DNA of 64,000 bases from Endozoicomonas_A sp049275935 (lineage in GTDB: Bacteria; Pseudomonadota; Gammaproteobacteria; Pseudomonadales; Endozoicomonadaceae): NCBI RefSeq assembly GCF_049275935.1, contig NZ_CP184830.1, positions 6,138,001 through 6,202,000 on the forward strand, written 5' to 3'. A program made the translations under genes and the position numbers. The stretch's first letter is position 1. The number at the start of each line of letters is the position of its first letter. Positions 8,378 to 16,245 of this stretch are shown one piece after another. The notes beneath the pieces are model-generated. The model was not told where the DNA came from. It ran no database searches and was given only the letters and a program-made list of their open reading frames with translations.

Positions 8378-9556
8378 ATGATTCCAACGTCTGACGTGTT
8401 CAGTTCGGCATCCAACTGGCAGCTTTTCAAAAGCTGGGTAAAACACAAACTGCGCTCAGCCTTTACCTGGAACCGGAAAACCCGGGTACTGGAAGACCCT
8501 GCCGCCCTGCTCCAGGAAGCCAGAGCCAGGGGCGACAACCCTTATTCGCGCATAAGACTTCGAGACATCAAACGCCATGATAATCCCAGATCCCGGATTA
8601 ATAGAGCCGCTCAACACTTCAGGAATGACTTTGCCCGTATTGGTATTGATGTCAGCTCAGTCACTGTAGAGACGGACCTTTTATCTGAACTTCAGAACAA
8701 ACTGCTAACCCAAGCCAGGCGCCTTCAAATCAAAACCTACAAACAGGGAACGCTGGAAGACATGCAGGCTTTTTCCAAACTTGTGAACCAGGTGGGCGCC
8801 GCTAACTGGCCAGCTGTTTTGAATGATCTGACTCTGAGGCATCCTGCTGGAGAGGCTCACAAACTTGCCGATTTTGTCAGGCCTCTTGAGCTTCTTATCA
8901 CTGCTTCAGCACAACCATCTACGGACACTCTGATGCAAACGGATGTCAGAATACCTGCTGACCAACTGCTAGGAAAAGAGGTCTTTTTGATGTCCGGGGA
9001 TATCAGCCGAATGAATGAATTACAAACCCCGCCTATTCAAGCCATTGCCTGCCCGTACACCCCCAAGGGATCAAAAAATGAGACGGTTTTACTGAAGCAG
9101 CTTTCCGAAATTGATACCGGTTTGGCAAAAAAAGGTTTTTTGGAAGCTATTAAAAAGGTGCAACCAGGACTGGCCGTCATTGCACCCAGCCCTGCACTGC
9201 AGGACAGGGGCTTCAGTCACATGGTTCATGCCATGCTTCCACATGTCGATTCCGGGAATATTAATTCAGAGTTGGTCGCCGCCTACCAATCCACCATCGA
9301 AGCCGCTCACAGGAAAAATCTGTCGAGCATAGCCATCCCCATTTTCAGTTCTGAAATGAACCTTTCCCCACAAAGAGCAGCGACCATTGTTTGTGTAGCC
9401 ATCAGCCGATACATGAGCAGTCACCCTTATGAAACCAAACCGCCAAAAGTGTATCTGGTTTGCCCCGGCACTGAAAAAGGTCAGGAAACCCAGCGATATA
9501 TTAACCATTATCTGAGCCAGAAGATGCCAAAGCCACCTAAACGAGAAATCATCTAG
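8378..9556 (+). CDS. Hypothetical protein with a C-terminal divergent macro domain
   Basis: A 392-residue protein. Residues 1-190 are basic and helical and not recognised. Residues 200-382 follow the macro-domain (ADP-ribose-binding) plan: FLMSGDIS (204-210) matches the xxxxGDIt strand; PIQAIACPYTP stands where DaiVNAAN is expected; GLAVIAPSPAL matches the axiTxGynL strand; LVAAYQSTIEAAHRKNLSSIAIPIFSS matches LxxaYxnsLxxAxexgxxSIAFPaIST; and KVYLVCP is the last strand. The conserved Asn of the NAAN motif is lost, so ADP-ribose hydrolase activity is doubtful while binding may persist. The start at 8378 lacks a clear ribosome site. It is a single gene with TgpA convergent downstream. Confidence 0.6.
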   Translation: MIPTSDVFSSASNWQLFKSWVKHKLRSAFTWNRKTRVLEDPAALLQEARARGDNPYSRIRLRDIKRHDNPRSRINRAAQHFRNDFARIGIDVSSVTVETDLLSELQNKLLTQARRLQIKTYKQGTLEDMQAFSKLVNQVGAANWPAVLNDLTLRHPAGEAHKLADFVRPLELLITASAQPSTDTLMQTDVRIPADQLLGKEVFLMSGDISRMNELQTPPIQAIACPYTPKGSKNETVLLKQLSEIDTGLAKKGFLEAIKKVQPGLAVIAPSPALQDRGFSHMVHAMLPHVDSGNINSELVAAYQSTIEAAHRKNLSSIAIPIFSSEMNLSPQRAATIVCVAISRYMSSHPYETKPPKVYLVCPGTEKGQETQRYINHYLSQKMPKPPKREII

Positions 9557-9558
9557 CC

Positions 9559-11568
9559 CTAAAAATTAGCCAAAAGCCGCTTCAACTCGTCCATTTCCGA
9601 ATGTTTTTCTCCGTAAGCCGCTCGCATATAAGCCTCACAAAACGACATTACAGGTTCTGCAAGCGAGTCATCCGATTGGGAAATACGACGGGCAAAACTC
9701 AACTCTGCTTCACCCTTTCGAGGAACAAAGCCTCTTCTGGCCATTTTTTTCAGGAAGCGAGCATAGAGTTTCTGAAGCGGAGGCAGAGTCTGTCGGCGAT
9801 ACAGTAAAGTCAGGGACAGTATGGCCAGTATCACGCTTACCCCTATCGTCAGAGCCACCCCTTGTCGCCAATAAAAATCTTCATCACCCAACAGGCTTCT
9901 CAGAAACGCTTCCTGCTGATCCTGCTTGAAATTCACGACCGATCTCTGCCATTGATATTCTGCCTTCTCAAAGGCCAGCCTGACTCTGTTAATAATGCCT
10001 GAATCACGGTAACGATAGAGAGACAAAGGACTGTCTGGCAAAAAAGTTCCGGAGCTGCCAATAGCCGCTTCCAGACCCGCCTCTATGCGCTGGGGTGAAA
10101 CTGCAGCAGTTGGATCAAACCTCTGCCAGCCCTGCCCTGCCACCCAGATTTCAGCCCAGGCATGAGCATCGAACTGCCGAACCTGAATCAGGTTATCAGC
10201 TTCCTTAAACTCTCCACCCTGATAACCGCCGATGACCCTGGCCGGAACACCCGCAGCCCTCATCAGATAAACGAATGCTCCGGCATAATGGGCACAAAAA
10301 CCTCGCCTACCTTCAAACAGAAATTCATCAATCGTAGAGTTTTGATCGTACAAAGGCGGTGCAACGGTGTAGTAGAAATCATCCAGACGGAACAGCGACA
10401 GCAATCGAGCCGCCATTTTGACGGGATCCTGACCTGCCTGGTTGAACAGCCTGAGGGCATATTGTCGACTCCGGTCATTTCCAAAATCCGGAATCTGAGT
10501 ATTCAAGGCAGCAAGCCAGTCAGGCATTAAGACAGATCGAGCCTGAGGCAACATCCCATCCAGTGAGTACAACAATCGGCTGTCAATCGGTCGTTCCGAT
10601 GCCAGTCTCATTGTCCTGTATAAAAAGCTGTTTTCAGCCACTGTGCCAGCAGCTCCCAATGTATACATCCATGGTTTTCCGGTAGGCTCCATCATCACTT
10701 CATATTGATAGCTTCCCTGACGATTCTTCCACCAGCCTTCAATTTCAGGTTGCCTGCTGACCCAATCTTTCTGCGACATGGCGGCAACAGAAAAAGGCTT
10801 GTCCGTTTGCTTCCAGGTCTTGCCATCAAACTGATCCAGAACTACAGCCCGCCAGTATCTTTGCCGAGGTGGTGGTACATCACCAGCAAAGCGTGCCCGA
10901 AACACCAGCTCATCTGAACGACTGAGTCTTGCTATATCGCCTGGCGTCATGGCATCGGTTAAGCCAGTTCTGGCACTATTATCGGGAAGGGGTACTGACC
11001 AGAGCGGCCCCATCCGTGGCACCAGGACAAACAGGAGAATGGTTAAAGGAGCTGCCTGCAAAACAAGGAGGCCTGCAAACCTTATACTGGAAACAACAGG
11101 TGCCGCATTCGTTGATCGGAACAAGCCCTGCTGGGCAGCGATCAACATCACCAGACAAAACATCAGGTAGAGTGTTTGTAGTAACGACTGGGAGAAAAGA
11201 ACGGCTGTCGCCACCAGAAAATAGCCGATGTAAACCACAATAAGCGCATCACGCTGGCTTCTCATTTCCAACAGTTTGAGTGCATACCCTGCTGCCAGAA
11301 CAGAGACCGATGATTCCAGAGATATCAACGGCCTGAAACTGACTATCACCGTAACCAGTGCAATCAGAATCAGTCCCAGACGCAACAAAAAAGGTGGCCA
11401 CTGCCCTCTACCCAGCAAAATAGTAATCCGCCAGCCTGCTGAAAGACAACCCAGTAAAATAATCAGCGTCGGAACTTGCTTCCAAATGGGCAACAGGACT
11501 GACAGAAGGGCTGCAGTTAACCACAGTGTTGAGGTTCTGCTCACCTGAGCATTACTCAGCACGACCAC
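9559..11568 (-). CDS. Membrane-bound transglutaminase-like protein (TgpA type, DUF3488/DUF4129)
   Basis: This 669-residue protein has about six N-terminal membrane segments (residues 15-185), a periplasmic transglutaminase core, one further membrane segment near 560, and a short cytoplasmic DUF4129-like tail. The thiol-protease-like triad is visible as Cys425 (RRGFCAHYAG), His469 (FDAHAWAEIW) and Asp485 (QRFDPTAAV). Length and plan match Pseudomonas aeruginosa TgpA (668 aa), an inner-membrane protein with a periplasmic transglutaminase domain that is important for viability there. Its start overlaps the end of the DUF58 gene by 17 bases, so the two are translationally coupled in a moxR-DUF58-tgpA operon. 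Its substrate is unknown. Confidence 0.9.
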   Translation of the reverse strand: MVVLSNAQVSRTSTLWLTAALLSVLLPIWKQVPTLIILLGCLSAGWRITILLGRGQWPPFLLRLGLILIALVTVIVSFRPLISLESSVSVLAAGYALKLLEMRSQRDALIVVYIGYFLVATAVLFSQSLLQTLYLMFCLVMLIAAQQGLFRSTNAAPVVSSIRFAGLLVLQAAPLTILLFVLVPRMGPLWSVPLPDNSARTGLTDAMTPGDIARLSRSDELVFRARFAGDVPPPRQRYWRAVVLDQFDGKTWKQTDKPFSVAAMSQKDWVSRQPEIEGWWKNRQGSYQYEVMMEPTGKPWMYTLGAAGTVAENSFLYRTMRLASERPIDSRLLYSLDGMLPQARSVLMPDWLAALNTQIPDFGNDRSRQYALRLFNQAGQDPVKMAARLLSLFRLDDFYYTVAPPLYDQNSTIDEFLFEGRRGFCAHYAGAFVYLMRAAGVPARVIGGYQGGEFKEADNLIQVRQFDAHAWAEIWVAGQGWQRFDPTAAVSPQRIEAGLEAAIGSSGTFLPDSPLSLYRYRDSGIINRVRLAFEKAEYQWQRSVVNFKQDQQEAFLRSLLGDEDFYWRQGVALTIGVSVILAILSLTLLYRRQTLPPLQKLYARFLKKMARRGFVPRKGEAELSFARRISQSDDSLAEPVMSFCEAYMRAAYGEKHSEMDELKRLLANF

Positions 11569-12544
11569 CTCCTGACTTTACACTGCCCGAAGCCCTGTCA
11601 GAGCCAGAAGCAAATAGAGCCAAAGTCTCAAGGCACTGTTTTAAATGCTTGCGCCCTCCATCGGCTGCCAACTCTGTCCCGGGAACAGACAAGCTGAAAG
11701 GTTTGTTAGTGGCTTCGCATCTCAGACACCATCCAGCCAGAACAGACAGTTTATCTTCAAGACTTACGCCGGGATTATGCTCCAGGGAGAGCTTAACCTG
11801 ATGACCAATAGGCTCTTCAAACAGCTTGGTATTCAGCTCACTGGTTCTCGCATACCCTTTCCAGTCAACATGACCCGCAAGATCCGTCTCTTTAAAGCGG
11901 CGAAAGCCGGCAAAATCATCCTGCCCTGATCGTGTTTGGACACCGGTTTCCTCCCCCGCGCCCAGTAGGCTTGGAACAGGGTGGGTGTAATCAGGTCGGG
12001 GATAGATCAGTGTCTGCATTTCAAGTTGAACCCAGCTCCAGGCCCTGCAAAATCCCAGAGGATACAGGCTCTCGAGTCTCATCCTTCCCGGACGAAACCA
12101 GCCTCTGGATGTTGCTTTTACCCTCAGACTCACGTCCAGATCCGTTTCGAATGAATAGGTCACTTGCTCATTTTCGGGCCAGCCTAATCTCACAGATTGC
12201 CGACCCCGCCCACCTGTCTGCAATTGCAGATGAACGGGTATCAGGTCCCCAACATGTCCCGAACCGGCAGACTTTGAAATCAGAGTGATGCCCGCCAGGT
12301 TTCTCCAAGTGTGAAGGATGGACAGCATAAACAGACTGACCATAAAAAAGGACAGACCAAACGCCAGACTGTTAGCATAATTGGCGGCAAGAATAAAAAT
12401 AAGGGCAGCAACAAACAGCCAGATGTAGCCCCCTTTTGTAGGCAGGATAAATATCCGTTTTTGATCCAGAGTCACCCGGGCAGCCGGAGGAATCCGTCGA
12501 TCCAGCCATTGACGATATCGCCGTTTTACAGCGCCTTCTGACAT
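11552..12544 (-). CDS. DUF58-domain protein
   Basis: A 330-residue protein with two N-terminal membrane helices (about residues 35-80, rich in F, I, L and A) followed by the DUF58 core. The family hallmark is visible in the second half as the GxxxxxRxYxxGDxxRxIxW-like stretch: DDFAGFRRFKETDLAGHVDWKGYART. DUF58 proteins are encoded with MoxR ATPases and transglutaminase-like proteins and are thought to help assemble or activate envelope protein complexes. It lies 5 bases after the moxR stop and overlaps tgpA, so the three form one transcription unit. Confidence 0.88.
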   Translation of the reverse strand: MSEGAVKRRYRQWLDRRIPPAARVTLDQKRIFILPTKGGYIWLFVAALIFILAANYANSLAFGLSFFMVSLFMLSILHTWRNLAGITLISKSAGSGHVGDLIPVHLQLQTGGRGRQSVRLGWPENEQVTYSFETDLDVSLRVKATSRGWFRPGRMRLESLYPLGFCRAWSWVQLEMQTLIYPRPDYTHPVPSLLGAGEETGVQTRSGQDDFAGFRRFKETDLAGHVDWKGYARTSELNTKLFEEPIGHQVKLSLEHNPGVSLEDKLSVLAGWCLRCEATNKPFSLSVPGTELAADGGRKHLKQCLETLALFASGSDRASGSVKSGGGRAE

Positions 12545-12549
12545 ACCCG

Positions 12550-13527
12550 TTAACCCATCACTTGAGTGCTAGTCAGCAACTCCCTGACCGATTGACCTTT
12601 TTCCTTTGCTTGTAATCGGTGATCGGCAACAGAGACAAACACAGCCTGAATATCCTCGGGAATAACATAGTCCCGACCTTCCATCCAGGCCCAGGCTTTT
12701 GCAGCCGCCATTAACGCCAGTCCCGCCCGTGGCGAGAGTCCAACATGGAAGAAACCCGCCTCCCTGGTACGAGAAATCAGCCTCATGACATAATCCAATA
12801 ACATCTCCCCGACATGTACCCGGGCTGATGCATTCTGAGCCTTGATCAATTGATCTGCATTAAAGATGACAGGCAGTGCATTCAGTTCTGCCCTGCCGGC
12901 TTCGCCTTTCAAAATGGCTTTCTCTGATTCAGGGTCGGGATAGCCCAACTCTAATCTCATCAAGAATCGGTCAAGCTGGGATTCTGGCAGGGGAAAAGTG
13001 CCTTCCTGATAGACAGGATTCTGGGTGGCCACCACGAAAAAAGGTTCGGGCAGGGAGTGCGGCTGACCATCTACCGAAACCTGACGCTCCTCCATGGCTT
13101 CAAGCAAGGCACTTTGCGTTCTGGGTGAAGCCCTGTTGATTTCATCCGCCAGCAACAGCCGGGAAAAAACCGGCCCGGGGTGAAAAGCAAAGCTGGCACT
13201 ATTTTTATCAAAAACAGTGACCCCGATAATATCAGCAGGTAGCAAATCACTGGTAAACTGCACTCGCTGATAATCTAACCCCATGACCCGCGCCAGTGCA
13301 TGAACCAGCGTTGTTTTACCCATGCCGGGCAGATCTTCGATGAGCAGGTGGCCCCGGGCAAGAAGACAACATACCGCAAGCCGAATTTCCTGATCCTTGC
13401 CACGGATAATCGTATTCAGCGCATGAATACATTGATTGACTTCATTCATTGATTGGGAACCATTCTTATTATTTTGAAGACTTTGCTTTTTTGTACTCAA
13501 GGCTGTTTTATCGGTCAATCGACACAA
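12550..13527 (-). CDS. MoxR-family AAA+ ATPase
   Basis: The ATPase motifs are in order: Walker A GMGKTT in IEDLPGMGKTTLVHAL, Walker B LLADEINRASP, sensor 1 VVATQNP, and the C-terminal lid GLSPRAGLALMAAAKAWA. MoxR proteins act as chaperone-like ATPases for DUF58/VWA partners. The start is uncertain. The longest frame begins at a TTG (13527) with AAGGA 11 bases upstream, while the ATG at 13449 (MNEVNQC) fits the usual family N-terminus but lacks a clear ribosome site. It is the first gene of the moxR-DUF58-tgpA operon and follows metZ after a hairpin. Confidence 0.9.
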   Translation of the reverse strand: MCRLTDKTALSTKKQSLQNNKNGSQSMNEVNQCIHALNTIIRGKDQEIRLAVCCLLARGHLLIEDLPGMGKTTLVHALARVMGLDYQRVQFTSDLLPADIIGVTVFDKNSASFAFHPGPVFSRLLLADEINRASPRTQSALLEAMEERQVSVDGQPHSLPEPFFVVATQNPVYQEGTFPLPESQLDRFLMRLELGYPDPESEKAILKGEAGRAELNALPVIFNADQLIKAQNASARVHVGEMLLDYVMRLISRTREAGFFHVGLSPRAGLALMAAAKAWAWMEGRDYVIPEDIQAVFVSVADHRLQAKEKGQSVRELLTSTQVMG

Positions 13528-13529
13528 AA

Positions 13530-13551
13530 GAACAGAATTCCTTTTCTGTTC
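13530..13551 (-). terminator. Terminator-like hairpin after metZ
   Basis: On the minus strand GAACAGAA pairs with TTCTGTTC across a 6-base loop and is followed by TTTT. It lies 13 bases after the metZ stop. The stem is AT-rich, so termination may be partial, allowing some readthrough into moxR. Confidence 0.5.
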
Positions 13552-13563
13552 CGGGGGGCTTAT

Positions 13564-14763
13564 TTAAAGTTGAGCTAATCCTTTTTCCAGATCAGCCTTG
13601 AGATCTTCAAGGTTCTCAAGGCCTACAGCCACCCTGATCAGATTTTCGGTAATACCGGCTCTTGCTTTGTCTTCATCAGAAAGACGACAGTGCGTTGTGG
13701 TGGCCGGATGGGTGATCGTTGTGCGGGTATCACCCAGATTAGCGGTTCTGGAAATAAAGGTTACCGCATCCATCACTTTCCAGGCCTGCTCTCGACCGCC
13801 CTTGACTTCAAAGGCAAGAACACCGCCAAAGGCTTTCTGCTGCCGTTTTGCCAAACTATGACCGGGATGAGACTCAAGACCACTGTAGTGAACCTTTTCA
13901 ACAGCAGGATGCGCTTCCAGCCATTGGGCCAGAGCCATTGCATTGCGGCAATGAGCATTGACCCTGAGATTAAGTGTTTCAAGGGACTTGTAGAAATTCC
14001 AGGCATTAAAAGGACTCATTGAAGCACCAGCCGCTCGTTGCCAGAGATGCATCTCACTGATCAGTTCCTTGCTGCCGACAGCTACTCCCCCCATGCAGCG
14101 TCCCTGACCGTCGATAAACTTGGTGGTAGAGTGGACGACAATATCTGCCCCAAGCTTCAGAGGCTGCTGCAGAGCCGGTGTACAGAAACAGTTATCCACC
14201 ATCAATAAAGCATCATTCTCATGAGCAATGGCGGCCATGATTTCCAGATCCACTACTTCGCCCAGAGGGTTTGAAGGCGTTTCCAGAAATAAAAGACGTG
14301 TTTCAGGACGCATTGCATCTCGCCACTGCTGGTAATCCGTGAAATCAACAAAAGTGGTTTCTACGCCAAATTTGCCCAGGTATTTGGCAAATATGGTGAC
14401 CGTCGTACCAAAAACACTGCGAGAGCAAATCACATGATCACCGGCTTTCAACAACCCCATGCACATACCCAGGATAGCCGCCATGCCTGAAGAGGCGGCA
14501 CAGGCCAACTCTCCCCCTTCAAGGGCCGCCATACGCTCTTCAAACATTTTTACTGAGGGGTTGGTATACCGTGAATAAACATTGCCCTGTTCATCTCCGG
14601 CAAAAACAGCCTGAGCCTGCTCAGCACTGTCATAAGTGAAGCTGGAAGTCAGATAAATAGCTTCGCTGTGCTCTCTTTCACCACTGCGTATGACGCCAGT
14701 CCTGATAGCCTGAGTTTCAAACGCCCATTGATCCTGGTTATTACTCACATCGTTGTCTTTCAT
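13564..14763 (-). CDS. metZ: O-succinylhomoserine sulfhydrylase
   Basis: A PLP enzyme of the Cys/Met metabolism family, 399 residues from the ATG at 14763, which has AAAGGA 7-8 bases upstream (the frame is open 36 bases further). It makes homocysteine from O-succinylhomoserine and sulfide. Visible motifs are VYSRYTNPS (cofactor phosphate binding from the neighbouring subunit), SSGMAAILG, LLMVDNCFCTPALQQPL, and STTKFIDGQGRCMGG, which holds the PLP lysine. The Asp-Asn-Cys context and the purF-cvpA neighbourhood resemble Pseudomonas metZ; here xni and a phd gene sit between metZ and purF. Cystathionine gamma-synthase is the alternative reading. Confidence 0.9.
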   Translation of the reverse strand: MKDNDVSNNQDQWAFETQAIRTGVIRSGEREHSEAIYLTSSFTYDSAEQAQAVFAGDEQGNVYSRYTNPSVKMFEERMAALEGGELACAASSGMAAILGMCMGLLKAGDHVICSRSVFGTTVTIFAKYLGKFGVETTFVDFTDYQQWRDAMRPETRLLFLETPSNPLGEVVDLEIMAAIAHENDALLMVDNCFCTPALQQPLKLGADIVVHSTTKFIDGQGRCMGGVAVGSKELISEMHLWQRAAGASMSPFNAWNFYKSLETLNLRVNAHCRNAMALAQWLEAHPAVEKVHYSGLESHPGHSLAKRQQKAFGGVLAFEVKGGREQAWKVMDAVTFISRTANLGDTRTTITHPATTTHCRLSDEDKARAGITENLIRVAVGLENLEDLKADLEKGLAQL

Positions 14764-15129
14764 TTCTGGTCCTTTGTATCGCTTAGGGCAGTTTACCATG
14801 AATAATATTTTGTTCTGCTATTCAGAAATTACGCTGTATTTTTTCACTCATGGCTGTTTCTGAGCCTACAATTCCAAGGCTTCGATTATATGTCATGCTG
14901 AGGTTTTCTACCCGGCCTGAAAGAACCTTGAGTCTGACATATCCCGGATGGCTGAGATGCCAAAGATAGCGAAAAAAACCGGCGGTTGACAGTAGAAATA
15001 ACCACCCTCACTACTCGGTTTTAGAAAGATAAAAGAAAATTCCCGGCCCCTGAATGTGGTAATCTGGGAACACGATTATTAAATGTTTAGTGTTGATTTA
15101 TACATCCATGGCTGTTCAGGAAAAACAGA
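14764..15129. other. Intergenic region between metZ and xni
   Basis: These 366 bases divide the divergent metZ and xni genes and must carry both promoters. No gene, terminator or recognisable operator is seen. The string CGAAAAAAACCGGCG occurs here near 14970 and again near 4816 upstream of acnB; whether this is meaningful is unclear. Confidence 0.4.
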
Positions 15130-15909
15130 ATGCGCCCTCACCTGCTTTTGATTGATGCTCTGAATCTTATCCGAAGAGTACACGCTGCTGTCAGGGCCCC
15201 GGATGAAAACAGCCAGATAGACGGAGCAATTTCAGCTACCGTTGCTTCGCTAACTCGGGCCATTAAGGAAACATCGCCAACGCATTGCCTGATGGTTTTT
15301 GATGGCAACCCTCCGACCTGGCGACATGAGCTTTTTCCTGACTATAAAAAGGGTCGCAAGCCCATGCCCGAAGCACTGAGAAAAAGACTGGGCGACTTTA
15401 ACAGAGCTTTTCTGAAAATGGGGGTAAAAACATTGAGAAAAACAGGTCTGGAAGCGGATGATGTCATTGCCGCTGTAGCCTCCAAGGCATCAAAAGCCAA
15501 CGCCGAAACCACCATCCTTTCAACCGACCGTATTTTCCTGCAACTGTTGAATGTTCCGCAGATAAAACTGCGTGATCATTTCCAGAAGATTGATTATCAG
15601 GGAGAGAGTGTACAGAACCTTTACGGCTTCGGGGCTGAAAAGCTAACTCAGTTCTGGGCAATTGCCGGTGTGGGCGATGTGCCCGGCGTTCAGGGCGTAG
15701 GCGATAAGGGAGCGACCTCCCTGATTCTGGAACATCAGGAAATAAGCAATATCTTTTTGTTGGGAGAGGAGGCTAAAGGGGCGGCGGGAAAAGTAGTGAA
15801 GCAGAAAGAACGGGCATTGTTAAGCCTGAAATTGGCAACTTTGGCTTGTGATCTTGAGATTGGGGTGAGGATGAAAGATTTGAGGTATGAGACGGTATCC
15901 GGAGAGTAA
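15130..15909 (+). CDS. xni: Flap endonuclease Xni / 5'-3' exonuclease family
   Basis: The 259-residue product has the single-domain FEN architecture of E. coli Xni (251 aa), without a polymerase domain. Metal-binding acidic positions are seen in LLIDALNLIRR (residues 5-15), VFDGNPPTWRHELFPDYK, GLEADDVIAAVA and the STDRIFLQLL segment. The helix-hairpin-helix DNA-binding motif VGDVPGVQGVGDKGA is intact. It would cut 5' flaps during repair. The start has CAGGA 8 bases upstream. The 3' end lies 5 bases from the stop of the convergent phd-like gene. Confidence 0.88.
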   Translation: MRPHLLLIDALNLIRRVHAAVRAPDENSQIDGAISATVASLTRAIKETSPTHCLMVFDGNPPTWRHELFPDYKKGRKPMPEALRKRLGDFNRAFLKMGVKTLRKTGLEADDVIAAVASKASKANAETTILSTDRIFLQLLNVPQIKLRDHFQKIDYQGESVQNLYGFGAEKLTQFWAIAGVGDVPGVQGVGDKGATSLILEHQEISNIFLLGEEAKGAAGKVVKQKERALLSLKLATLACDLEIGVRMKDLRYETVSGE

Positions 15910-15914
15910 CTTGT

Positions 15915-16145
15915 TTAGGAGAAAATGATAGTGTCATCAAAATCATCGGATATCTCAATCTTCCCCTTCAAAGCACCAAACCCTCTATTTCCGGGTTGCT
16001 CTTTATAAGGAACCAATTTCGCAACAGGTTTACCTCTGCGAGTAATAATAATACCGGCATCTTCTTCAACTGCCAGTCTGACAAGTTCTGGAAACCTGCT
16101 TATTACCTCATGCATTCCAACGGTAATTTGTTGTGACCCTGACAT
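15915..16145 (-). CDS. Phd/YefM-family antitoxin, apparently orphan
   Basis: 76 residues from the ATG at 16145, preceded by a G-rich site (GGGGGGA). The frame is open much further upstream through the purF tail, but only this part looks like a real protein. The Phd/YefM plan is clear: ITVGMHEVISRFPELVRLA followed by GIIITRRGKPVAKLVPY. Such proteins bind DNA as repressors and neutralise a downstream Doc, YoeB or VapC toxin. None is present: downstream is the convergent xni and upstream is purF. It may be a lone regulator or the remnant of a module. Confidence 0.8.
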   Translation of the reverse strand: MSGSQQITVGMHEVISRFPELVRLAVEEDAGIIITRRGKPVAKLVPYKEQPGNRGFGALKGKIEISDDFDDTIIFS

Positions 16146-16176
16146 TAAGCCGTCCCCCCAGCTAATTAAACTAGGT

Positions 16177-16219
16177 AGAGTCAAGCCCCTGTTAGCAAAG
16201 CTAACAAGGGCTTGACTCT
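16177..16219. terminator. Long near-perfect hairpin after purF
   Basis: AGAGTCAAGCCCCTGTTAGC pairs with the reverse arm ending GGGCTTGACTCT at 16219 over about 20 base pairs with a 3-base loop and a single mismatch. It lies 27 bases after the purF stop and about 30 bases before the phd start. No T-run follows on either strand. It could end purF transcription in a factor-aided way, protect the mRNA 3' end, or be a small palindromic repeat. Confidence 0.6.
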
Positions 16220-16245
16220 GGTAACTGGCGCTGTTGAGGGATAAA

